A stretch of 30,547 nt of DNA, taken from assembly GCA_002425415.1 (NCBI GenBank), contig DIMG01000009.1:1-30547 (forward strand). Direction: 5' to 3'. This DNA comes from Micavibrio sp. UBA5572. Its GTDB lineage: Bacteria > Pseudomonadota > Alphaproteobacteria > Micavibrionales > Micavibrionaceae. Within the stretch, counting starts at the first letter, position 1. Each line of letters starts with the position of its first letter. Position numbers and translations under genes: made by a program. Of the stretch, positions 7,592 to 15,870 are shown one piece after another. The notes under the pieces were generated by a model. That model had not been told where the DNA came from and searched no databases. It saw only the letters and a list, made by a program, of their open reading frames with translations.

Positions 7592-10144
7592 TTATCCGGC
7601 GACGACATTGACAATACGGTTGGGAATAACGATCACTTTGCGGATGGTTTTTCCATCCAAAGCGCGGGCGATAGTGTCATCTTCCAACGCCGCTTTCTCT
7701 GCATCTTCTTGTATGGTGTCCATCGGAAGCTGGATTGTTGCTTTGAGTTTTCCGTTGATCTGGATGGCGATGGTGGCGGTATCGGCAATCAGAAATTCGG
7801 GATTGATGTCCGGCCACGGGGTTTGAACCAATAAGGTTTTATGACCTAACTCTGACCAGAGTTCTTCGGTCAGGTGAGGAGCCATAGGGTTTAATCCACG
7901 CACCAGATATTCTATGGCTTCACGGTAAAACGGTGCGTCATCATCACTTTCCGGTTTAAATTCTTCGATGGCATTGGACAGTTCGCGCAGTTTTGCAACG
8001 GCCTTATTCATGTGGAAGGCTTCGATTGACTGTGCAACCGCATGAATGGTCTGATGTGCTTTTTGTTGCAGTTTCTTTGCTGCGTCTGAAGGGGCACCTT
8101 GTGCTTTCGTGAGCGCAAAATCCTTTTTCTCTGTTATCAAAGAGTAAAGGCGGTTGATAAAACGCCATGCTCCGCCTAATCCTGCTTCTGTCCATTCCAA
8201 ATCTCGATCAGGTGGGGAATCAGACAGAATGAACAAGCGAGCGGCATCTGCGCCGTAGCTGTCCAGAATATCTTGCGGATCAATAGTGTTGCGTTTGGAT
8301 TTTGACATTTTTTCAACACGGCCTGCGGTCACAGGTTCGTGATTTCCGGTTGCCATGATCCAGTTACCGTTTTCGTCTTTCATCACGTCTTTCGGATAAA
8401 TCCATTTTCCGTCTCTGTCTTTATAGGTCATGTGATTAATCATGCCTTGGGTATAAAGACCTGCAAAAGGTTCTGGTGTGTCCATATATCCGCATTTGGA
8501 TAAAGCACGGGTAAAAAATCGTGAATAGAGCAAGTGTAGAACCGCGTGTTCGACACCGCCGATATATTGGTCAACGGGTAGCCAGTAAGCGGCTTTGTCT
8601 TTGGCAAAGCCGATCCCGTCATTCTTCGGATCGGTGTAGCGGGCAAAGTACCAACTTGATTCAAAAAATGTGTCGAATGTGTCGGTTTCGCGGGTTGCGT
8701 TTTTGCCGCAACTTGGACATTGAACATGTTTCCAAGTCGGGTGATGGGTGAGTGGGTTGCCTGGTTTGTCAAAAGAGACATCATAAGGCAGTTCAACCGG
8801 TAACTGGTTTTCAGGAACGGGAACTGTTCCGCAATCATCGCAATAGATGATCGGGATCGGGCAACCCCAGTAACGTTGACGGGAAATGCCCCAATCACGC
8901 AAGCGATATTGTGTGATGCCTTTGCCGCGTTTCATGGATTCCATTTTTGCAATGGCTGCGGCTTTGGCATTGGTCATGCTCATATCGTTCATAAAATCCG
9001 AATTTACAAGAAGACCATCGTCTGTGTAGGGCAGTTCGACTTTTGATCCGTCAGCAGGGGCAACCACTTGAATAATTTCAAGGCTGTATTTGGTTGCAAA
9101 ATCAAAGTCGCGTTGGTCATGGGCAGGGCAGCCGAAAATCGCGCCTGTACCATAATCCATCAAAATGAAGTTGGCGAGGTAGATCGGTAATTTTTTACCT
9201 TCGACAAATGGATGGTCAACAAAGTATCCGGTGTTGAAACCAATTTTCTCGGCCTGCTCAATGGCGGCTTCTGACGTCCCCATGGCTTGGCATTGTGCAA
9301 CGAATTCCTTGTATCCATCTTTGCCGTCACAGAGTTTTTGAGCCAAAGGATGATCTGCTGCCATGGCGGCAAAGGATGCCCCGAACAATGTGTCGGGACG
9401 CGTGGTGAAGACATCAAGTGTTTCTGCGCTGTCTGTGACGTTGAATGTAAAGCGGCAGCCTTGGGATTTGCCGATCCAGTTTTCCTGCATGATACGGACT
9501 TTATCAGGCCAGCGGTCGAGGGTCTTGATAGCTTCCAGTAATTCTTCGGCGTAGTCGGTGATCTTCAAAGACCATTGGTTGAGTTTTTTGCGTTCAACCG
9601 CTGCACCGGATCTCCAGCCTTTGCCATCTACAACTTGTTCGTTGGCCAAAACTGTATTTTCGACAGGATCCCAGTTGACAATCATTTCCTTGCGGTAAGC
9701 GAGACCTTCCTTGAGAAAATCGAGGAACATTTTTTGTTCGTGCTTATAATAGTCGGGTGCGCAGGTTGTGACTTCGCGATCCCAGTCGATAGACAGTCCC
9801 ATTTGTTTTAATTGGACTTTCATGGCCACAATGTTTTCGTACGTCCAGTCTTTGGGGTGGGCATTCCGTTCAATGGCAGCGTTTTCAGCCGGAAGACCAA
9901 AAGCATCCCATCCCATCGGGTGTAAAACATTATATCCTTGGGCTGTGCGGTAACGGGCGACAACGTCGCCTAACGAGTAATTACGGACATGTCCCATGTG
10001 AATGCGGCCTGACGGGTAAGGAAACATCTCGAGGACGTAGTATTTCTTTTTTGACGAATTTTCAGTGACATGAAAGACATTCCGGTCTTCCCAAGCTTTG
10101 CGCCATTTTTCTTCTACTTCACGAATGTTATACCGTTCGGCCAT
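7592..10144 (-). CDS. leuS: Leucyl-tRNA synthetase
   Basis: An 850-residue class I synthetase that charges tRNA-Leu. The nucleotide-binding HIGH motif is HMGH at 49-52 (in FPYPSGRIHMGHVRNY) and KMSKS is at 612-616. The CP1 editing domain is complete, with the threonine-rich TTRPDTLFGA and the GCPAHDQRDFDFA segment holding the editing aspartate. The usual anticodon-binding helical domain and short C-terminal domain follow. The frame is open further upstream (to 10186), but the ATG at 10144 starts the conserved MAERYNIREVEEKW and has AAGGA about 8 nt before it, so this start is preferred. It follows a lipoprotein gene on the same strand across 114 nt and ends at a clear terminator. The usual next genes, lptE-holA, are displaced. 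Confidence 0.97.
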   Translation of the reverse strand: MAERYNIREVEEKWRKAWEDRNVFHVTENSSKKKYYVLEMFPYPSGRIHMGHVRNYSLGDVVARYRTAQGYNVLHPMGWDAFGLPAENAAIERNAHPKDWTYENIVAMKVQLKQMGLSIDWDREVTTCAPDYYKHEQKMFLDFLKEGLAYRKEMIVNWDPVENTVLANEQVVDGKGWRSGAAVERKKLNQWSLKITDYAEELLEAIKTLDRWPDKVRIMQENWIGKSQGCRFTFNVTDSAETLDVFTTRPDTLFGASFAAMAADHPLAQKLCDGKDGYKEFVAQCQAMGTSEAAIEQAEKIGFNTGYFVDHPFVEGKKLPIYLANFILMDYGTGAIFGCPAHDQRDFDFATKYSLEIIQVVAPADGSKVELPYTDDGLLVNSDFMNDMSMTNAKAAAIAKMESMKRGKGITQYRLRDWGISRQRYWGCPIPIIYCDDCGTVPVPENQLPVELPYDVSFDKPGNPLTHHPTWKHVQCPSCGKNATRETDTFDTFFESSWYFARYTDPKNDGIGFAKDKAAYWLPVDQYIGGVEHAVLHLLYSRFFTRALSKCGYMDTPEPFAGLYTQGMINHMTYKDRDGKWIYPKDVMKDENGNWIMATGNHEPVTAGRVEKMSKSKRNTIDPQDILDSYGADAARLFILSDSPPDRDLEWTEAGLGGAWRFINRLYSLITEKKDFALTKAQGAPSDAAKKLQQKAHQTIHAVAQSIEAFHMNKAVAKLRELSNAIEEFKPESDDDAPFYREAIEYLVRGLNPMAPHLTEELWSELGHKTLLVQTPWPDINPEFLIADTATIAIQINGKLKATIQLPMDTIQEDAEKAALEDDTIARALDGKTIRKVIVIPNRIVNVVAG

Positions 10145-10258
10145 TTTTTCAGTCCTTATTATATTGCAGGACAACAGACCTAGCATAGAAAAACTATGAT
10201 TTTCAATGGGTTTAAAATGATTTGAATGTAGGGGAGTGTGTTTTTTCCATAAATTATA

Positions 10259-10846
10259 TTATTTTAAGTTCAGGCCACGGTCTTTGAGTTCATCAAGGAT
10301 TGTATAATTATCGCGGACAAAAAATTCATTATAGAGCGAGCCGAAAAGTCCCTGAACCTTTGACGGAAATTGACATTTTTTGATTTGTGATTTTGAGGGC
10401 TTCTGGAATTTGTGGGTAAAACGCAGCAAAACCGAATTTAATTCCAGATTGGATGGATCAGAAAAGCTCGGACCATCAACGCTTAGGTGTAAAGATACAC
10501 GCGATTTCTGATTGTCAAAATTATAGGCCAGGGCAGCTCCACGATCAAATCTATCGCCCAAATCACAGCCAAGAGCTTTTGATTCATCGCGTGACAGGCC
10601 AAGGCGTATCGTGTTTTTCTTTTTATTGTCCAATGAGTTTTCAGGATAAAAATCTTCGATGTTTTGCCCTTGCTCCACAGCGTGAATTGATGGAGCAAGA
10701 TCTTGTTTGTATTCTTCAAGGGCTTTGCCTTTAGACGATGTCGAAAAATAATTTGTTTCGTTGGCTGATCCAAAACTGCAGCCCGACAAAGTCAATAGAG
10801 TCATCGCCCCTAAAGTCAGAAGGGACATCGTGACGTAATTTGTCAT
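10259..10846 (-). CDS. Putative lipoprotein of unknown function
   Basis: A 195-residue protein with a lipoprotein signal peptide: positively poor N-terminus, hydrophobic MSLLTLGAMTLLTL and the lipobox LSGC with Cys23. The mature part is soluble and mixed alpha/beta (SRDESKALGCDLGDRFDRGAALAYNFDNQKSRVSLHLSV). I do not recognise the family. It is upstream of leuS on the same strand, a place where alphaproteobacteria often carry a lipoprotein gene (DUF3576), but no clear sequence match to that family could be seen. An in-frame Met at position 7 is an alternative start. Export and lipidation are well supported; function is unknown. Confidence 0.75.
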   Translation of the reverse strand: MTNYVTMSLLTLGAMTLLTLSGCSFGSANETNYFSTSSKGKALEEYKQDLAPSIHAVEQGQNIEDFYPENSLDNKKKNTIRLGLSRDESKALGCDLGDRFDRGAALAYNFDNQKSRVSLHLSVDGPSFSDPSNLELNSVLLRFTHKFQKPSKSQIKKCQFPSKVQGLFGSLYNEFFVRDNYTILDELKDRGLNLK

Positions 10847-10946
10847 AATTAAAGTATAGCAGATAAAAGCCGCAAACCGTAGGAAATCCTATGTTTCGTC
10901 GCAATAATTTTGTGTTGCTGCGCAAAAAAACAAATTTTTTATCCAT

Positions 10947-10964
10947 AAATCTTTATCAAGATTT
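10947..10964. promoter_or_regulatory. Inverted repeat between the lipoprotein gene and comM
   Basis: AAATCTT (10947-10953) and AAGATTT (10958-10964) form a perfect 7-bp inverted repeat with a 4-nt spacer in the 213-nt divergent region. There is no T-tract in a useful place, so an operator is more likely than a terminator. A shorter repeat (TAGGA/TCCTA, 10880-10891) lies nearby. Nothing else is evident in this gap. AT-rich DNA makes chance occurrence possible. Confidence 0.3.
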
Positions 10965-11059
10965 TAAATGTATCTTTTTTAGTTTTTCCCAAACGATAAG
11001 TGTGGAGTTCTTTGTTTGCTGTCCTTGGCGTGGATGGGAAGACAGGGTAGTCTGCGCAA

Positions 11060-12589
11060 ATGGTTGCCAGAATTAAGACAGTCGCGTTTCGCGGAATTGA
11101 TGTGCTCGATATTGATGTCGAGGTTCAGATTGCAAGTGGTTTGCCTGCGTTTACAATCGTCGGGCTTCCCGATAAGGCTGTTGGCGAGAGTAAGGAACGT
11201 GTCAGAGCCGCGCTTCATGCAATGGGCTTGGCTCTTCCGGCCAAGCGTATGACGGTTAATCTTGCGCCCGCCGATGTGACCAAAGAAGGATCGCATTATG
11301 ATTTACCCATCGCTCTCGGGCTTTTGGTGGCGATGGATGTTTTGCCACAAGATGCATTGGAAAGTTTTTACGCGCTGGGGGAATTGGGGTTAGACGGTAG
11401 TTTAAGAACCGTTACCGGAGTTTTGCCTGCGGCTCTTCAGGCGCAAGCGGTGCAATGTGGTTTGATTTGCCCGCAAGCGTCCGGGAGTGAGGCTGCTTGG
11501 GCGGGGGAGGTTGATATTCTTGCTCCTGTGAATCTCTTGCAATTGATTAATCATTTTAAAGGGGTTCAGGTTTTGGTTCGTCCACAGCCTCAGCTCGGAT
11601 TGCCAAGTGGATCTCATATACGGGATCTTTCTGATGTTAAAGGACAAGAGAGTGCTAAGCGTGCGCTTGAAATTACGGCGGCCGGAGGACATAATCTTCT
11701 CATGATCGGCTCGCCTGGGTCGGGTAAGTCAATGATTGCGTCTTGTCTTCCTGGTATCTTGCCCGAGCTTACGCCAAGAGAAGCACTTGAAACATCAATC
11801 ATTCATTCATTGGCAGGAACTTTGCCGGAAGGCGGATTGCTTCGCGCCCGTCCCTATCGTGACCCTCATCACTCCGCATCACAGCCTGCTTTGGTTGGGG
11901 GTGGACATAAGGCCAAGCCCGGTGAAATTTCATTGGCGCATCATGGTGTTTTGTTTCTGGATGAGCTGCCCGAATTTGCCAAGGCCACTTTGGAATCTTT
12001 GCGCCAACCTTTGGAGACGGGAGAAACATTGGTGGCGCGGGTTAATTACCATGTGACTTATCCGGCGCGGTTTCAGTTGGTGGCGGCTATGAATCCGTGT
12101 CGGTGCGGGTATTTCGGGCAAGTGGGGGAAGAATGTACCAAGGCTCCACGCTGTGCTGAAGATTATCAGGGGAAATTGTCAGGCCCTTTGCTTGACCGGA
12201 TTGATCTGCAAGTTGATGTGCCGCCTCTTTCTATCGAAGAGTTGGGGAGCAAGCCATCGGGAGAATCTTCGGCAGTTGTTGCAAAAAGAATTGCCAAGGT
12301 CAGGGTTTTACAGGCAGAAAGATTTGTGGCGCTGGGGGCTCCAGAAAAAATGCGTGTGAACGGAGATGCTCAGGGAAAAATTTTGGAAGAGATCGCGGTG
12401 ATGAACGAAGCGGCAGAGGTTCTGATGAGGTCAGCGGCAGATAAGATGAAACTGTCGGCTCGGAGTTGGTATAGGATGCTGCGAGTGGCGCGTACCATTG
12501 CTGATCTTGATGGCTGTCCTGATAAAATTTCTTCCTCGCATGTTGCGGAAGCTCTTAGTTATCGTCGGTTGCGGTTGGCTGATCTTTAG
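11060..12589 (+). CDS. comM: YifB/ComM family Mg-chelatase-like AAA+ ATPase
   Basis: A 509-residue AAA+ ATPase of the ComM (YifB) family; in naturally transformable bacteria ComM is a helicase that promotes branch migration when incoming DNA recombines. The order is: an N-terminal ChlI-like Lon-protease-fold domain (MVARIKTVAFRGIDVLDIDVEVQIASGLPAFTIVGLPDKAV) to about residue 170; an AAA+ core with Walker A at 217-224 (GSPGSGKS) and Walker B GVLFLDELPEF; the cysteine segment MNPCRCGYFG; and a C-terminal lid domain ending in SYRRLRLADL. The ATG at 11060 matches the family's conserved start. The stop overlaps the convergent hydrolase stop by 4 nt. It is widespread beyond competent species, so it does not by itself prove competence. 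Confidence 0.96.
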   Translation: MVARIKTVAFRGIDVLDIDVEVQIASGLPAFTIVGLPDKAVGESKERVRAALHAMGLALPAKRMTVNLAPADVTKEGSHYDLPIALGLLVAMDVLPQDALESFYALGELGLDGSLRTVTGVLPAALQAQAVQCGLICPQASGSEAAWAGEVDILAPVNLLQLINHFKGVQVLVRPQPQLGLPSGSHIRDLSDVKGQESAKRALEITAAGGHNLLMIGSPGSGKSMIASCLPGILPELTPREALETSIIHSLAGTLPEGGLLRARPYRDPHHSASQPALVGGGHKAKPGEISLAHHGVLFLDELPEFAKATLESLRQPLETGETLVARVNYHVTYPARFQLVAAMNPCRCGYFGQVGEECTKAPRCAEDYQGKLSGPLLDRIDLQVDVPPLSIEELGSKPSGESSAVVAKRIAKVRVLQAERFVALGAPEKMRVNGDAQGKILEEIAVMNEAAEVLMRSAADKMKLSARSWYRMLRVARTIADLDGCPDKISSSHVAEALSYRRLRLADL

Positions 12590-13347
12590 AGGGATACGTA
12601 AAGCTTTTCAATTTCCTGTTGAATGATGTTTAAATCAGATGGGCGCGAGAGGCGGTGTTCTCCGTCCTCGATATAAATGATTCTAGTTTGATCCGGTTTC
12701 AAGAGGTTGGCAATCTTTTGGGTTAATGCCCATGGAACTTCTTGATCCTGTTTTCCTTGGATCAGGATAACTGGATTGTCGAACGGAATGGGTTTCTCCA
12801 GCAAAAGATGTTTTTTTCCGTCCTCGAATAAAGCGTAAGTCATGACATCGGGTTCATCCGAATAGGGGCTTTCTTCGGCTATCTTTCCTTCTTTTTGGCA
12901 TATAATCCGTTGGTTTTCGGTCATGTGATGATCCCATACCCATTTTGTGAAATCGGGGGCGGCTGATATACCCATAAAGGCCTTAACTCGGTCGGAGCGT
13001 TTGGTTGCGACTAGCAAACCGATCCACCCACCCATGGATGACCCCACAACGATCAAGTGTCCGGTTGTAATCTGATCAATGATGGTCAGAGCATCTTGTG
13101 TCCACTGACCGATGGTACCGTCTTCGAAGACTCCCCCCGATTCACCGTGGCCTGAATAATCAAGGCGTAGATATGAAACATTGTTTGTTTTTGCCCATTC
13201 TTCAAGGAAAAGAGCCTTTGAGCCCATCATATCTGAACGATATCCGGGAAGAAATACCAGTGTTGGGCAGATGGGAGATCCTTGCCGGAATCGATAAGCC
13301 AGCGGAATTCCTTCGTTATTGTTTATTTTTTCGGGGTTTGTCTCCAT
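12586..13347 (-). CDS. Alpha/beta hydrolase
   Basis: A 253-residue serine hydrolase with a complete apparent catalytic triad: Ser104 in GSSMGG (nucleophile elbow), Asp201 in IQGKQDQEVPW and His231 in EDGEHRLSR. The oxyanion-hole strand is TLVFLPGYRSD near 29-39 and RLDYSGHGES near 61-70 is also typical. The protein resembles small BEM46/ABHD10-type hydrolases; the substrate is unknown. The open frame extends about 156 codons further upstream, but that part is antisense to the glycosyltransferase and has low-quality composition, so the ATG at 13347 (METNPEK) is chosen although no strong Shine-Dalgarno precedes it. Only 51 nt separate it from the divergent glycosyltransferase start. Its stop overlaps comM. 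Confidence 0.88.
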   Translation of the reverse strand: METNPEKINNNEGIPLAYRFRQGSPICPTLVFLPGYRSDMMGSKALFLEEWAKTNNVSYLRLDYSGHGESGGVFEDGTIGQWTQDALTIIDQITTGHLIVVGSSMGGWIGLLVATKRSDRVKAFMGISAAPDFTKWVWDHHMTENQRIICQKEGKIAEESPYSDEPDVMTYALFEDGKKHLLLEKPIPFDNPVILIQGKQDQEVPWALTQKIANLLKPDQTRIIYIEDGEHRLSRPSDLNIIQQEIEKLYVSL

Positions 13348-13398
13348 GAGGAGAGATGCTATAAAGCTGGGCAGAAAAACACAAGAGGACTTTTTAAG

Positions 13399-14580
13399 AT
13401 GGCGTCTGCTAAAAAGGCAGCCAAAAGGGCAAAGCAATCCCAGCTTACGGTTATGCAGGTTCTTCCCAATCTTGGAGCGGGTGGAGCAGAGCAAACGACG
13501 GTTGATGTGACAGCTGCGTTGATCGCAGCAGGGCATCGCGCGGTTGTTGTTTCCAATGGTGGGTCGCGTGTCATTGAAATTCAACGCGCTGGTGGTATCC
13601 ATATTGAAATGCCTGTGCATTCCAAAAGTCCTTTTACGATGTGGTTGAATACGCAAAGGTTGCGCCTGCTGATCCGAAAATATAATGTTGATATTGTCCA
13701 TGCGCGTTCTCGTGCGCCGGCATGGAGTTGTTTCTGGGCGTGTCAGAAATCTAGTGCTAAGTTCATGACCACGTGTCATGCTCCGTTTAATATCGGAAGC
13801 GAGTTTAAGCGTCATTATAATTCCTCAATTGCCAAGGGTGAGTTGGTGATCGCCAATTCCGAATTTGTTGCGCATTATCTGGTCGATCAATATGCTGTTC
13901 CACATGAAAAGATCCGCGTTATTCCGCGTGGCATCCCGATGGAAAAATTTGATCCTGCCCGTGTGAAGGCTGACCGGATGCTTCGTCTGGCTCAAAGCTG
14001 GCGCATACCGGACGTATCGACTGTTGTTCTTTTGCCTGGACGCTTGACGCGTTGGAAAGGGCAAATGGTGATGATTGATGCGATGGCCAAGCTTAAAACC
14101 AAAGATGTTTATTGTGTGATGGTCGGAGACGATCAAGGTAGGGTTGATTACCGTATGGATCTGGAAGATTTAATCCATGCTCATGGGATCGAAGATCGTG
14201 TGCGGATCGTTGGTCATTGTGATGACATGCAGGTGGCTTATATGTTGGCCGATGTTGTTGTATCGGCTTCAATCGAGCCTGAAGGGTTTGGACGTGTCGC
14301 AGTTGAAGGGCAGTCGATGGGGAGACCTGTTATTGCGACGGCCATTGGCGGATCGAAAGAAACCATTGTTGATGGAAAGACCGGTTGGCTTGTTCCTCCG
14401 AATGATGCGGAAGCTTTGGCCAAAGGTGTTGATTTTGCTTTGTCCCTTACGGATCAGGAAAAACATGATCTAGCTCTCTCAGCCATGCATCATGCCCGCA
14501 CTCATTTTACCAAGGAGCAGATGACTTTTGCGACTTTGTTGGTCTATGCGGAATTAGTTGGAGACAGGAATGGTCGATAA
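13399..14580 (+). CDS. Glycosyltransferase family 4 (GT-B fold)
   Basis: A 393-residue retaining glycosyltransferase, probably acting at the inner face of the membrane in LPS or surface-glycan assembly. The N-terminal acceptor-side motif is VLPNLGAGGAEQTTVDVTAAL. The C-terminal nucleotide-sugar domain has PGRLTRWKGQMVMIDAMAKLK and the EX7E motif in EPEGFGRVAVEGQSMGRPVIAT, followed by GGSKETIVDGKTGWLVPPND. The ATG at 13399 has AGAGGA about 9 nt upstream; the longer frame from 13282 overlaps the divergent hydrolase and is not used. It overlaps the GT9 gene by 11 nt, so the two are translationally coupled. Sugar donor and acceptor cannot be told from sequence. Confidence 0.92.
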   Translation: MASAKKAAKRAKQSQLTVMQVLPNLGAGGAEQTTVDVTAALIAAGHRAVVVSNGGSRVIEIQRAGGIHIEMPVHSKSPFTMWLNTQRLRLLIRKYNVDIVHARSRAPAWSCFWACQKSSAKFMTTCHAPFNIGSEFKRHYNSSIAKGELVIANSEFVAHYLVDQYAVPHEKIRVIPRGIPMEKFDPARVKADRMLRLAQSWRIPDVSTVVLLPGRLTRWKGQMVMIDAMAKLKTKDVYCVMVGDDQGRVDYRMDLEDLIHAHGIEDRVRIVGHCDDMQVAYMLADVVVSASIEPEGFGRVAVEGQSMGRPVIATAIGGSKETIVDGKTGWLVPPNDAEALAKGVDFALSLTDQEKHDLALSAMHHARTHFTKEQMTFATLLVYAELVGDRNGR

Positions 14581-15505
14581 AATACTGGTGATTAAACTCG
14601 GGGCGCTCGGGGACTTCATTTATTCTTTCGGGGCGATGGCTGCTATTCGCCTTGCTCATCCCCAATCCCATATTGTGCTTTTGACAACCAAGCCTTTTGT
14701 TAAAATGGCAGAAGCCAGTCAATATTTTGACGAAATTCATATGGATACCAAACCAAAATTCTGGAATGTAGCCGGATGGTTGTGTTTAAGATCATGGCTT
14801 AATCATCAAAAATTTTCCCGTGTGTATGATCTGCAAAATAATGACCGATCGTCTTTTTATTTACGTTTGATGTTCCCGCGTCCCGAATGGGTGGGGGCGG
14901 CTTCCGGAGCTTCTCATCGTAATTTATCACCCGATCGGGTTAAAGGGCATGCGTTTCATGGCCATGTTCAAACTTTGAAGCTTGTTGGGATCGAAGATGT
15001 TCAGATTGATCCGCTTGAATGGATGACCGGAAATATTGCAGGGTATGGTTTGAAATCTCCGTATGTTGTTCTGGTTCCGGGATCTTCCCTCCAACATCCT
15101 GAAAAAAGATGGCCAGTCGAGAGTTATAGGGCTTTGGCTGGGAAATTGATTCGCAATGGGTATCATCCTGTTTTATTGGGAAGTGATGCAGAAGCTGAAA
15201 CGAATGAACAGATTGCTCGAGGGCTTGATGATGTTGTCAATTTGACTGGAAAAACAACATTATTTGATTTGCCTGCTTTGGCACGTGGATCGGTTGGAGC
15301 GATCGGGAATGATACAGGGCCGATGCATATCATGTGTGTGACGGGTATTCCGTCTATTGTTTTATTTTGTTCTCAAAAAAGTACGATTCAAAAACATGGA
15401 CCACAAGGGGCGCAGGCGAAAGCCATTGAAGCCTTTGATCTTTCGGATGTTTCTGTTTCCAATGTCTTGGATCAGTTTTATAAACTGATTTCTTTTATCC
15501 CGTAG
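14570..15505 (+). CDS. Glycosyltransferase family 9 (heptosyltransferase-like)
   Basis: A 311-residue GT9 enzyme, the family of ADP-heptose:LPS heptosyltransferases, suggesting a role in LPS core assembly. Visible family motifs are KILVIKLGALGDFIYSFGAMAAI at the N-terminus, VLVPGSSLQHPEKRWPVESYRAL in the donor domain and GNDTGPMHIM near the C-terminus, which contacts the nucleotide sugar. The ATG at 14570 has GGAGA 5 nt upstream; an earlier in-frame ATG at 14558 is less well placed. The start lies inside the GT4 gene and the stop overlaps the convergent ArsR stop by 11 nt. A heptose substrate is family inference, not proven. Confidence 0.9.
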   Translation: MVDKILVIKLGALGDFIYSFGAMAAIRLAHPQSHIVLLTTKPFVKMAEASQYFDEIHMDTKPKFWNVAGWLCLRSWLNHQKFSRVYDLQNNDRSSFYLRLMFPRPEWVGAASGASHRNLSPDRVKGHAFHGHVQTLKLVGIEDVQIDPLEWMTGNIAGYGLKSPYVVLVPGSSLQHPEKRWPVESYRALAGKLIRNGYHPVLLGSDAEAETNEQIARGLDDVVNLTGKTTLFDLPALARGSVGAIGNDTGPMHIMCVTGIPSIVLFCSQKSTIQKHGPQGAQAKAIEAFDLSDVSVSNVLDQFYKLISFIP

Positions 15506-15812
15506 ACTTGTTCTCTTGAATAAAAATGCTGTTTAAACAGACTATAAGGTCAAGGACAGAATGTTCCTTGATCCGATAATAGATTGTCTGGGCATCACGT
15601 CTTGTGGTGACAAGATTTGATGAGCGTAATTTTGCCAGATGTTGGGAAAGGGCAGATTGTGAAAGGTTCACCAGATTTTCCAGTTGATGAACGCATAGTT
15701 CACCTTTGAGGAGATGACATAGAATTATGAGGCGTTTTTCGTTGGACAGCGCCTTTAGTAGAACAGCAGCTCTGGTAGTGTCGATCTTGCTGCAATCTAT
15801 TTTGGTATGCAT
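15495..15812 (-). CDS. ArsR-family regulator, HlyU/BigR-like
   Basis: A 105-residue winged-helix repressor. The core VLLKALSNEKRLIILCHLLKGEL, recognition helix LSQSALSQHLAKLRSSNLV and wing TRRDAQTIYYRI read very like HlyU, BigR and SqrR, thiol-based sulfide/redox sensors, rather than metal-binding ArsR. Cysteines are at 7, 32, 40 and 92. Cys32 falls at the place of the first sensing cysteine of HlyU, but the position of its C-terminal partner appears to be Ile98, so the usual disulfide switch may be altered. No persulfide-detoxifying gene is adjacent. It lies 58 nt downstream of the SDR gene on the same strand. The family is sure; the ligand is not. Confidence 0.9.
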   Translation of the reverse strand: MHTKIDCSKIDTTRAAVLLKALSNEKRLIILCHLLKGELCVHQLENLVNLSQSALSQHLAKLRSSNLVTTRRDAQTIYYRIKEHSVLDLIVCLNSIFIQENKSTG

Positions 15813-15831
15813 TTAAAAACCCAACAAAAAA

Positions 15832-15853
15832 CAATTTCCAATTGAAGCAATTG
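15832..15853. promoter_or_regulatory. Repeated CAATT motif upstream of the ArsR-type gene
   Basis: Two CAATTG palindromes separated by three bases, plus a nearby CAATTT, lie 20-41 nt upstream of the regulator start. This is a plausible self-operator, since ArsR-family repressors bind AT-rich dyads and often control themselves. It is short and could be chance. Confidence 0.3.
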
Positions 15854-15870
15854 TTGCGGTTAATGGCTCT

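Noticed and set aside
13282..13398. Upstream extension of the GT4 gene
   Set aside because: It overlaps the start of the divergent hydrolase and lacks a ribosome binding site; the ATG at 13399 has AGAGGA at proper spacing.
13348..13815. The hydrolase frame stays open for 156 codons upstream of the chosen start
   Set aside because: This part is antisense to a confidently identified glycosyltransferase, has Arg/His/Cys-rich composition without a domain, and the hydrolase fold starts only after METNPEK.
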